Below are positions 8,341 through 15,173 of a stretch of DNA of 30,380 nt, piece by piece. A program made the translations under genes and the position numbers. This DNA is from Bacillus massilioanorexius (GTDB lineage Bacteria > Bacillota > Bacilli > Bacillales > DSM-1321): NCBI RefSeq assembly GCF_902374955.1, contig NZ_CABKRX010000033.1:1-30380 (forward strand), read 5' to 3'. The notes under the pieces were generated by a model. That model worked only from the letters and a program-made list of their open reading frames with translations. It ran no database searches and was not told where the DNA came from. Numbering within the stretch: position 1 is the stretch's first letter; the number at the start of each line of letters is the position of its first letter.

Positions 8341-8586
8341 AATTTTGGCTTATCCAATTTGTTATTTTTATATATTTTTGTTAAAGGCGGACTAGTAAGC
8401 TTTCATTCTTTCGCTGCAAATTTTTTCTGGATCACAGCTGGTTTATTAGGGATTATTTGAGGTGAATATACGTTATTTAGGTGTAATCTTCCGAATATAC
8501 ATATTATGGTTTCATTCGAAGCAATTATTATAGGGTTGTTTATTGTGGGGCTCTTCCAATTATCTTATATGATAACTTCCATGTGA
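8341..8586 (+). pseudogene. Remnant of a membrane protein with in-frame stop
   Basis: One frame runs from about 8341 to 8586, interrupted only by TGA at 8458-8460. It encodes hydrophobic segments with SFHSFAANFFWITAGLLGII before the stop and FEAIIIGLFIVGLFQLSYMI after it. No start codon with a ribosome binding site is present. It reads like the N-terminal membrane portion of a larger protein whose remainder is gone. The rest of 8230-8697 shows no gene. The family is not recognised. Confidence 0.4.
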
Positions 8587-8697
8587 CATTTATTTTATCA
8601 AAAGATTGAATGAATAGAAGAATGAGCAGTTTTATAAAAGTTTAGCAAGTGAAGAGATAATGGAAGATTCTTCAATTGAAGGTCGGGAGGAAAAGAC

Positions 8698-8922
8698 ATG
8701 TTAAGAATAGTACAATTTGTGTTTGGTTTGTTGATATTAAGTTTATCTATATACTCTGTCATAACAAATAACTATAAATATCAATCATTTATGATGTTAA
8801 GTCTAGGTGCAATGACTTTAATTATGGGTATTTCTGAACTTCAAAAAAAACGAAAAGTAAATGCAACCATTTTAATGCTTTCCTCTGCTTTTGTGCTTTT
8901 TGTTTCAGTGTATACTTTGTAA
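8698..8922 (+). CDS. DUF3953-type small membrane protein
   Basis: A 74-residue protein with three hydrophobic segments and the central pattern MLSLGAMTLIMGISELQKKRK, which matches what I know of the DUF3953 family of Bacillales (a GA-x-x-L-x-MG-x-x-E-L-Q-K-x-RK signature between helices). Function unknown. The start is well supported by GGGAGGAAAAGAC just upstream. It is a single gene. Confidence 0.7.
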   Translation: MLRIVQFVFGLLILSLSIYSVITNNYKYQSFMMLSLGAMTLIMGISELQKKRKVNATILMLSSAFVLFVSVYTL

Positions 8923-9009
8923 GTAGACATAATCTGATTGTGTAAAGTTTATATAATCAACAGGAACTTATATAGATAGTGAGATAGGTAGCAGGAGATG
9001 AGTGTTTCT

Positions 9010-9045
9010 GTAAACTTGTTTACCAAATCACATTCATGTCATAAT
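9010..9045 (+). promoter_or_regulatory. Candidate promoter and palindromic operator of the TIM-barrel/AraC regulator gene
   Basis: The palindrome GTAAAC-TT-GTTTAC (9010-9023) covers a possible -35 box TTGTTT (9016-9021), with CATAAT (9040-9045) as -10 after 18 bases. The GTTTA half-site recurs at the promoter of the downstream operon (10292-10306). The position suggests autoregulation; the promoter itself is only moderately good. Confidence 0.45.
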
Positions 9046-9092
9046 AACTGTATGATCTATTCAGTAGATTAATATATTACGTGGTGAAATTC

Positions 9093-10277
9093 ATGTTAAA
9101 TAGAGAAGAAATATTATCCCGATTTAAAGACCAAATAAAAACAAATCAGCATTTAATTGGTGTTGCTGCAGGATCAGGTTTAACTGCTAAGTATGCAGAA
9201 GAAGGTGGTGCTGACTTTATATTAGCATTAAGTTCAGGAAGATTTCGACAAATGGGAGTAAGTTCATTAGCTGGATTTCTAGCATATGAGAATAGCAATA
9301 AGATAGTAATGGATTTTGCAACCAAAGAACTTTTACCGCTAATAAAAAATATCCCTGTCTTTTTTGGTATTAATGCGACGGATCCCACGATTCAATTAGA
9401 AGAGTATATAAATGAAATAAAGAACAATGGATTTGCTGGAATTAATAATTTTCCTAGCGTCGGACTTATCGATGGTCATTTTAGAGAAGCTTTAGAGCTG
9501 CAAGGTATGTCATATGATAAGGAAGTTGAGGCAATCCGTATTGCAAATGAGAAAGGCTTATTTACTGTAGCATTTGTATTTGATGAGATGCAGGCCGTTA
9601 AAATGCTAGAAGCAGGTGCGGATGTTATTTGTATTCATTTTGGATTAACAGAAGGGGGGATATTAGGAGCTAAAAGAATATTATCCTTACAATCTGCTAA
9701 AAAAATAGCTGGAAAAATAGTGAATACATGTAATGAAATAAATCCGAGTAGTATTAAAATGGTCTATGGAGGTCCGGTGAATAAACCTATCGATGTACAA
9801 TTCATGTATGATGATTCAGAGATAAAGGGTTATATTGGTGGTTCAGTATTTGAAAGAATTCCTACAGAACAAACTGTTACCCAAGTTACGAAATCTTTTA
9901 AACAAACAAATGACTTTCATTATGATGAATTGATTCAAAAAATTATTGATGGTATAGGTAGCCAAGAGGATTATGTAGAATTCGTTAAGAAATATATACA
10001 TGTAAATTATATGGAGGAAATTAACTTATATGAAATATCCAAAATATTAAATCTTTCTCGTTCTTATTTAAGTACACTATTTAAAAAAGAAGTGGGTCTA
10101 ACTTTTACGGAATACTTAATCGAATTTCGTTTGAATCGAGCGATAGAAATAATGAACAAAAAGAACCTTCCTTTACATATTGTAGCCGAGATGGTAGGTT
10201 ATCCGAACTATTCTCAATTTAGTAAAATCTTCAAGAAGCATAAAGGGTTGTCACCAAACAAATATATCGAAATCTAA
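9093..10277 (+). CDS. PEP-hydrolase-family TIM barrel fused to an AraC-type DNA-binding domain
   Basis: A 394-residue two-domain protein. Residues 1-270 form a phosphoenolpyruvate-hydrolase-family (isocitrate lyase/PEP mutase-like) TIM barrel, clearly paralogous to the separate enzyme encoded at 11631: MLNREEI against MLTRKEI, NFPSVGLIDG against NFPTVGLIDG, VFDE and IHFGLT against VFDE and AHMGLT. Some positions differ, for example YGGP where the enzyme has HGGP and INATDP for VNGTDP. Residues about 290-394 are a complete AraC/XylS domain with two helix-turn-helix motifs and the usual end GLSPNKY. The likely role is a transcription factor that senses the neighbouring enzyme's ligand. ATG 9093 is chosen by alignment with the paralogue; GTG codons at 9081 and 9084 are alternatives, and the ribosome binding site (GTGGTG) is weak. 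Confidence 0.85.
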   Translation: MLNREEILSRFKDQIKTNQHLIGVAAGSGLTAKYAEEGGADFILALSSGRFRQMGVSSLAGFLAYENSNKIVMDFATKELLPLIKNIPVFFGINATDPTIQLEEYINEIKNNGFAGINNFPSVGLIDGHFREALELQGMSYDKEVEAIRIANEKGLFTVAFVFDEMQAVKMLEAGADVICIHFGLTEGGILGAKRILSLQSAKKIAGKIVNTCNEINPSSIKMVYGGPVNKPIDVQFMYDDSEIKGYIGGSVFERIPTEQTVTQVTKSFKQTNDFHYDELIQKIIDGIGSQEDYVEFVKKYIHVNYMEEINLYEISKILNLSRSYLSTLFKKEVGLTFTEYLIEFRLNRAIEIMNKKNLPLHIVAEMVGYPNYSQFSKIFKKHKGLSPNKYIEI

Positions 10278-10291
10278 AATAAAGACAAATA

Positions 10292-10323
10292 TGTTTAACA
10301 TAAACACATTAACTTCCTATAGT
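10292..10323 (+). promoter_or_regulatory. SigmaA promoter of the Tm-1-like operon with overlapping palindrome
   Basis: TTAACA (10295-10300), a 17-base spacer and TATAGT (10318-10323) make a good vegetative promoter 80 bases before the Tm-1-like gene. The -35 box lies inside the palindrome TGTTTA-ACA-TAAACA (10292-10306), a candidate binding site for the AraC-type regulator encoded just upstream. Confidence 0.65.
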
Positions 10324-10365
10324 GAAAGCGGTATCATTTAATCAAAGATAAACGGTACCGTTTTC
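10324..10365 (+). terminator. Hairpin in the leader of the Tm-1-like operon (weak terminator or attenuator)
   Basis: GAAAGCGGTATC (10324-10335) pairs with GGTACCGTTTTC (10354-10365), 12 bp with two G-U pairs and an 18-base loop. There is no proper U tract after it. It starts right after the -10 box, so it lies downstream of the operon promoter: it may end the regulator transcript and also act in the leader of the operon. Confidence 0.45.
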
Positions 10366-10404
10366 TTGCGTCTGTCAATTTAAGGTGTGAAGGGAGAGAA
10401 AAGT

Positions 10405-11637
10405 TTGAAAACAATTGCTTTAGCTGGAACATTAGATTCTAAAGGTGAAGAATTCTTATATGTGAAAGAACTGATTGAATCATTGGATTTGAAGGTATTG
10501 ACTATTAATACTGGTGTATTTGAACCGATGTTTGAAGCAGATATTTCGAATGCACAAGTTGCAGAAGCCGCTGGGGAAAATATAAAAGAAATTGCGGCCC
10601 AAAAAGACCGTGCTTATGCAACAGAAATATTGGCTAAAGGAATGGAAATCTTACTACCCCAACTATATGAAGAAGGCAAATTTGATGGAATCTTATCATT
10701 TGGTGGAACTGGAGGTACTTCCATTGTCACTCCTGGTATGAGGGCATTGCCAATTGGTGTACCTAAAGTGATGGTTTCAACAGTAGCTTCTGGTAATACG
10801 GAGCCATACATCGGCACAAGCGATTTAATTATGATGCCATCTATTGTAGATGTTGCTGGATTAAATGTCATCTCTTCTAAAATATTTACGAATGCGGTCT
10901 TTGCTATTGCTGGAATGGTTAAATTCGAATCTATCAGTAAAATAAAGAAAAAACCACTAATTGCCGCTTCGATGTTCGGAGTAACAACTCCATGTGTGAC
11001 ACATGCAAAACACTATCTGGAGGAAAGAGGCTATGAAGTACTGGTTTTCCATGCAACGGGTGTTGGGGGACGTACGATGGAGAATCTGATATCTAATGGT
11101 TTTATAGATGGAGTACTAGATATAACAACAACAGAGTGGGCAGATGAATTGATCGGGGGAGTACTTGCAGCAGGTCCCAATCGTTTAGAAGCAGCAGCAA
11201 GAAAACAGATACCACAAGTTGTTTCTGTCGGTGCATTAGATATGGTGAATTTTGGACCGTTTGATTCTGTTCCAAAAGAATTTAAAGGTAGAAATTTATA
11301 TAAACATAATCCAACTGTCACTTTAATGCGCACCACTATTGAAGAAAACAGAAAAATAGCTGAAGTGATCGCTGAAAAATTAAATTTATCCCAAAAAGAT
11401 ACGGTCCTCATGCTGCCTATAAAAGGTGTATCAGGACTTGATGTGGAGGGACAATCTTTCTATGGTCCAGAAGAAGATCAAATGCTATTTGATTCGTTGA
11501 AAGGGAATATAGATCAAAATAAGGTAGAAATTGTTGAAATGAATACAGATATAAATAGTAAAGAGTTTGCGGAAGCTGCAGCTGAGAAACTATTACAATT
11601 ATTAAAAAATAAAAAGGAGCTCGAATATCTATGCTAA
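10405..11637 (+). CDS. Tm-1-like ATP-binding domain protein (UPF0261)
   Basis: A 410-residue soluble protein of the UPF0261/Tm-1-like family. It starts KTIALAGTLDSKGEEFLYV, the usual opening, and carries the glycine-rich FGGTGGTSIVTPGMRALPIG and ASGNTEPYIGTSDL of the N-terminal nucleotide-binding half, then a second domain with ASMFGVTTPCV and HATGVGGRTMENL. In plants the Tm-1 virus-resistance protein joins this domain to the same TIM barrel encoded by the next gene here, so the two bacterial proteins probably act together; the reaction is not established. The TTG at 10405 follows AAGGGAGAG with good spacing; an in-frame GTG at 10387 lacks one. Its end overlaps the next gene by 7 bases, indicating translational coupling. 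Confidence 0.85.
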   Translation: MKTIALAGTLDSKGEEFLYVKELIESLDLKVLTINTGVFEPMFEADISNAQVAEAAGENIKEIAAQKDRAYATEILAKGMEILLPQLYEEGKFDGILSFGGTGGTSIVTPGMRALPIGVPKVMVSTVASGNTEPYIGTSDLIMMPSIVDVAGLNVISSKIFTNAVFAIAGMVKFESISKIKKKPLIAASMFGVTTPCVTHAKHYLEERGYEVLVFHATGVGGRTMENLISNGFIDGVLDITTTEWADELIGGVLAAGPNRLEAAARKQIPQVVSVGALDMVNFGPFDSVPKEFKGRNLYKHNPTVTLMRTTIEENRKIAEVIAEKLNLSQKDTVLMLPIKGVSGLDVEGQSFYGPEEDQMLFDSLKGNIDQNKVEIVEMNTDINSKEFAEAAAEKLLQLLKNKKELEYLC

Positions 11638-12455
11638 CAAGAAAAGAAATAATAGAAAGATTTAAAGAAGAGATTGGCAAAGGAAATATTCTCTTAGGTG
11701 TAGGTGCTGGTACAGGGATCACAGCAAAAAGTAGTGAAGCTGGAGGAGCAGACATGTTAATTGTCTACAACTCAGGTCGCTATAGAATGGCTGGACGTGG
11801 ATCTTTAGCTGGTTTATTATCTTACGGAGATGCGAATAGCATCGTTGTCGAAATGGGGAATGAAGTATTACCTGTTGTTAAGAATACGCCTGTATTAGCA
11901 GGAGTAAATGGAACAGATCCATTTAAAGTTATGGATGTTTTCTTAAAACAGCTAAAAGATCAAGGATTTAGCGGTGTTCAAAACTTTCCAACAGTAGGAT
12001 TAATTGATGGTGTTTTTCGTCAAAACTTAGAAGAAACAGGCATGAGCTATGATCTAGAAGTAAAAATGATTAAAAAAGCGCATGAATTAGATATGCTTAC
12101 GACACCATATGTATTTGATGAAGAGCAAGCTAAAAAAATGGCTGAAGCTGGAGCAGATATTTTAGTAGCTCACATGGGATTGACAACAAAAGGAACTATT
12201 GGAGCACAAACAGCACTAACTTTAGATGATTGTGTGGAGCGTATTCAAAAAATAATAGAAGCTGGAAAATCAGTAAATTCAGAGATTATGGTCATTTGTC
12301 ATGGAGGCCCAATTGCAGAGCCTGAAGATGCAGCATATGTAATAGGAAAAGTAGATGGAATTGTTGGATTTTTTGGAGCGTCAAGTATCGAAAGATTTGC
12401 AGCTGAAAAAGGTATTACTGAGCAATCTAGAGCATTTAAAAATATTAATAGATAA
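11631..12455 (+). CDS. PEP-hydrolase-family TIM-barrel protein
   Basis: A 274-residue single-domain TIM barrel of the phosphoenolpyruvate hydrolase family, matching the C-terminal half of plant Tm-1. Visible family segments are GVGAGTGITAKSSEAGGADM, NSGRYRMAG, GVNGTDPF, NFPTVGLIDG, VFDEEQAKKMAEAGADILVA, HMGLT and CHGGPIAEPEDA. The start overlaps the end of the Tm-1-like gene (ATGCTAA) and follows AAAAGGAG, so the two are co-expressed, presumably in fixed ratio. The fused regulator upstream carries a diverged copy of this domain. The true substrate is unproven despite the family name. A strong terminator follows. Confidence 0.85.
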   Translation: MLTRKEIIERFKEEIGKGNILLGVGAGTGITAKSSEAGGADMLIVYNSGRYRMAGRGSLAGLLSYGDANSIVVEMGNEVLPVVKNTPVLAGVNGTDPFKVMDVFLKQLKDQGFSGVQNFPTVGLIDGVFRQNLEETGMSYDLEVKMIKKAHELDMLTTPYVFDEEQAKKMAEAGADILVAHMGLTTKGTIGAQTALTLDDCVERIQKIIEAGKSVNSEIMVICHGGPIAEPEDAAYVIGKVDGIVGFFGASSIERFAAEKGITEQSRAFKNINR

Positions 12456-12470
12456 AACTCTTTTTTAAAA

Positions 12471-12515
12471 ACAAAAACGAAGGAATGCTTTGTCATTCCT
12501 TCGTTTTTGTTTTGT
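12471..12515 (+). terminator. Strong terminator after the Tm-1-like operon
   Basis: Perfect 17-bp arms (ACAAAAACGAAGGAATG at 12471-12487 and its complement at 12494-12510) around the loop CTTTGT, followed by TTTTG. Confidence 0.95.
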
Positions 12516-12601
12516 TATAAATGATCATTTTGAGTTAGGTTTCTCCGATTAATTTCGATATTCCACTGATAGAAAAACACGAAAATAATTGTTGTGTAAT
12601 T

Positions 12602-12838
12602 TCACCAAAATTGTTGAGAATCAAAACGAATATGAAATGTAATGATAGTAAAAGAAATAATTAGAATAATCAGTACTAAAAGATACCTCTTTTTTGACAA
12701 TGGAAGAAATAAGGAAGAACCTATTAATAGGATTGTAACTACCCAAAGTATTAAACAGACTCCAAAATAATATATGACGATACTTAAAATAGAAACAGAT
12801 AAAATAGATGCAGCAATAAAAAGTAAAAATAAGTTCAT
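12602..12838 (-). CDS. Small three-helix membrane protein, unknown function
   Basis: A 78-residue very hydrophobic protein with about three membrane helices and a polar tail. The start is uncertain: an ATG at 12838 gives the best N-terminus (MNLFLLFIAAS), but the nearest AAGGAG lies 18 bases upstream, and a TTG at 12880 in the same frame would overlap that site. No family recognised; isolated between converging and diverging neighbours. A real gene is plausible because the frame is open over its full hydrophobic length. Confidence 0.4.
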   Translation of the reverse strand: MNLFLLFIAASILSVSILSIVIYYFGVCLILWVVTILLIGSSLFLPLSKKRYLLVLIILIISFTIITFHIRFDSQQFW

Positions 12839-12979
12839 AATTAAATATATTATAGTCTCCTTAACACGAAATGCTAACAATAATATATCATACCAATCTG
12901 AAGGATCCTATTCTAAATAGAAAAACGTATAGTTAAAATTACTGTGAATAGTATGAAAATTAATGATTGAGCAAATAAT

Positions 12980-13031
12980 TTTACATTTAATAAATAAAGT
13001 AATATAGTTAGTTATAGTTACTAACTATATT
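12980..13031 (+). promoter_or_regulatory. Promoter and palindromic operator of the MarR gene
   Basis: TTTACA (12980-12985), a 17-base spacer and TATAGT (13003-13008) form the promoter. A palindrome with perfect 12-bp arms, AATATAGTTAGT (13001-13012) and ACTAACTATATT (13020-13031), separated by 7 bases covers the -10 box and start site. This is the arrangement of an autorepressed MarR gene. Confidence 0.8.
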
Positions 13032-13072
13032 ATGTTGGTAATGAGAAATAAAAAGTTAGCAAAGGAGTTGCT

Positions 13073-13504
13073 ATGGATCTTTTTTCAACAGTATACCGTT
13101 TCAACAAATGGTATGTTATAAGACTTCAGGAAATTTGTTCTGTCAGTGGGATTACTCCGGTGCAATGGCTGGCTTTATATCATGTATCCTTAAATGAAGG
13201 TTGTACGAGCAAAGACATCACAAACGAATGGTCTGTTGAAAAACCAACAGTATCTTATGTTATTCGTAAATTAAACGAACAAGGTTTTTTAAAGTTTACA
13301 AGTGGAGAGGACAAGCGTCAAAAATATTTATCGTTGACGAAGGAAGGGAGAATCCTTTGTGAAGAGATAAATGTGAAAGTTATAGAACTCCAAAACTTTG
13401 TTACAGAACCATTTACAGAAGAAAAAGTGAATGATTGGACAAAACAACTAGAAGTGTTAGGGAAACGAATGCAGCAATACGAACCACATCATACAAACAA
13501 ATAA
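13073..13504 (+). CDS. MarR-family transcriptional regulator
   Basis: A 143-residue winged-helix regulator. The wHTH core spans about residues 25-95: PVQWLALYHVSLNEGCTSKDI, SVEKPTVSYVIRKLNEQGFL (recognition helix), then the wing with GEDKRQKYLSLTKEG. Flanking helices form the dimer interface. Such proteins usually repress their own gene and neighbours and are released by phenolic or acyl ligands. The start follows AAAGGAGTTGCT. A large palindrome covers its promoter. It lies 150 bases before a 3-hydroxyacyl-CoA dehydrogenase gene, a likely target, which suggests an acyl-CoA or fatty-acid signal (inference). Confidence 0.85.
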   Translation: MDLFSTVYRFNKWYVIRLQEICSVSGITPVQWLALYHVSLNEGCTSKDITNEWSVEKPTVSYVIRKLNEQGFLKFTSGEDKRQKYLSLTKEGRILCEEINVKVIELQNFVTEPFTEEKVNDWTKQLEVLGKRMQQYEPHHTNK

Positions 13505-13657
13505 TGATACCTTTCATTTGTTTGTAAATTTGCGGATTGAAAGGTAATTTCAATCTATGTATTAGTAATGGGACAATTTGGGGAAGTTGTCTGTAGGGAG
13601 AATTTTTTATTTTTTCATGCAATTTGCGGTCAAATGAAAAATAAGGGGATGAAATAA

Positions 13658-14566
13658 ATGGAATTTAAAAATATTACAGTTGCTGGTAGTGGAGTTTTAG
13701 GTAGTCAAATTGCTTTTCAAACAGCTTTTAAAGGTTTTAATGTGACCATATATGATATTAATGAAGAGGTAATTGAAAAAGCTAAAGAAAGAATTACAAA
13801 TTTAGAAAAAACATATATGGATTATTTTAATGGTGAACAAGAAGCTGTTAAAACAGCTCAATTACGTATACAATATGCTACTAATTTAAAAGTTGCAGTA
13901 GAAAATGCGGATTTAGTTATCGAGGCAATTCCTGAGCTAAAAGAAATTAAGAAAAGTTTTTATGAAGAGCTAGGAAAGGTAGCACCTGCTCATACAATTT
14001 TTGCTACAAACTCTTCTACAATGCTACCAAGTCAATTTGCTGAATTTACAGGTCGTCCAGAAAAATTTTTAGCATTGCATTTTGCTAATCATGTTTGGAT
14101 GAATAATACTGGAGAAGTAATGGAGCATCCAGGTACAGATAAAAAAGTTGTTGAATCTGTTTTACAATTTGCATCTGCTATTGGTATGGTTCCGCTTCAT
14201 ATAAAAAAAGAACAACCAGGTTATATATTAAATAGTTTACTAGTTCCATTATTAGACGCAGCGCAATATTTGTGGAGCAATGATGTTTCGGATCCATATA
14301 CAATTGATAAAACATGGATGATAGCAACAGGTGCACCAATGGGACCTTTTGCTATTATAGATATTGTAGGCCTACAAACCGTTTACAATATTGTAAGTAC
14401 AAAGGCTGCTCAAAATCCAAATTCAGAAAATAATGTTTACAAAGCAATAGCTGATTTAGTAAAAAGGGATTTCCTTGATAAAGGGAAGATGGGGATTCAG
14501 TCAGGAGAAGGATTTTATAAATACCCAAACCCAGCTTATAAGGAAAAGGAATTTTTACAACCTTAA
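13658..14566 (+). CDS. 3-hydroxyacyl-CoA dehydrogenase (FadB/HBDH family)
   Basis: A 302-residue stand-alone NAD-dependent dehydrogenase. The Rossmann domain begins ITVAGSGVLGSQIAFQTAF with the GxGxxG fingerprint and an acidic YDIN after the second strand, then ATNSSTMLPSQFAEFTGRPE. The catalytic region LHFANHVWMNNTGEV keeps the active-site His but departs from the usual HFFNPVPVM, so this is a divergent subfamily. The C-terminal helical domain ends with GIQSGEGFYKYPNP. It oxidises (3S)-hydroxyacyl-CoA, or reduces the 3-oxo form, in the cytoplasm. No thiolase or hydratase lies beside it. AAGGGGATG precedes the start. The MarR gene upstream is the probable regulator. Confidence 0.85.
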   Translation: MEFKNITVAGSGVLGSQIAFQTAFKGFNVTIYDINEEVIEKAKERITNLEKTYMDYFNGEQEAVKTAQLRIQYATNLKVAVENADLVIEAIPELKEIKKSFYEELGKVAPAHTIFATNSSTMLPSQFAEFTGRPEKFLALHFANHVWMNNTGEVMEHPGTDKKVVESVLQFASAIGMVPLHIKKEQPGYILNSLLVPLLDAAQYLWSNDVSDPYTIDKTWMIATGAPMGPFAIIDIVGLQTVYNIVSTKAAQNPNSENNVYKAIADLVKRDFLDKGKMGIQSGEGFYKYPNPAYKEKEFLQP

Positions 14567-14631
14567 GTATGAGAATTTATTAAGTAAATAGTTTAACAAT
14601 CTTTTAGAAAACGGTAATATTAATAATTTCC

Positions 14632-14674
14632 AAGAAGCATTCATTTGAAAAATATTAGATGAATGCTTCTTTTT
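14632..14674 (+). terminator. Terminator after the 3-hydroxyacyl-CoA dehydrogenase gene
   Basis: AAGAAGCATTCAT (14632-14644) pairs with ATGAATGCTTCTT (14659-14671) around a 14-base loop and is followed by TTT. Confidence 0.85.
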
Positions 14675-14742
14675 AGATTAATCTGCTTTGACAGTGTTAT
14701 TTTTATTTAACCATTAAATTAAACTAATGGAAGAGTATTTTA

Positions 14743-14838
14743 AATGAAAATTTATTCGAAGAAGAACAAGACCAAGCTTTAAAACTACTTACTAAAATGT
14801 CTTTAAATGCCGATCGTTCCTTGAATGAAATAAGATAG
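14743..14838 (+). pseudogene. Fragment resembling the C-terminus of a MarR-type regulator
   Basis: A 31-codon open stretch ending in TAG reads FEEEQDQALKLLTKMSLNA, like the last helix of MarR-family proteins, but has no start, ribosome binding site or DNA-binding domain before it. Similarity is weak and short. Confidence 0.25.
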
Positions 14839-14909
14839 TGACCATGATTGGTGTAGATAGAAAAGAATAGCATTATCCCAATTAGAAATATCTTGAAAAA
14901 CTACTCTGG

Positions 14910-15036
14910 TTGTAAATATGCCTGACAGCAGTACAGAACAAGTAAACTTATGAGGGAAGTGGTCTCGACCTTGTCTCAGGTATACGTCCGCAATATACGG
15001 AATACTTTGTTCAATTGAATTTGAGTACGTTGTTCT
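14910..15036 (+). pseudogene. Unassigned coding remnant
   Basis: Two short frames joined by one base shift read MPDSSTEQVNL and then YEGSGLDLVSGIRPQYTEYF followed by a TAA at about 15036, just before a terminator. It looks like the 3' end of a lost gene whose transcript used that terminator. No family is recognised. The rest of 14675-15173 shows nothing else. Confidence 0.3.
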
Positions 15037-15040
15037 AAGT

Positions 15041-15084
15041 AAACCCCTTGATAACTCTTCTTAGAGTCATCAAGGGGTTTATTA
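15041..15084. terminator. Bidirectional hairpin terminator downstream of rsgA-like gene
   Basis: Arms 15041-15058 (beginning AAACCCCTTGAT) and 15063-15080 (ending ATCAAGGGGTTT) pair over 18 bp with one mismatch and a TCTT loop, flanked by A-rich and T-rich tracts. It can end the minus-strand GTPase transcript and the plus-strand remnant. Confidence 0.8.
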
Positions 15085-15173
15085 TTTCTTTATCTATAAC
15101 TACGTCATACTTGATTTGAATCCATACTTGGACCCTTAATGCAGGAGTGACGGAATCTAGTAGTATCTTTTTA

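Noticed and set aside
10614..11411. Minus-strand open frames inside the Tm-1-like gene (10614-10871, 11031-11411) and across the gene junction (11417-11755)
   Set aside because: They are shadows of strongly conserved plus-strand genes; no ribosome binding sites, low-complexity composition, no family features.
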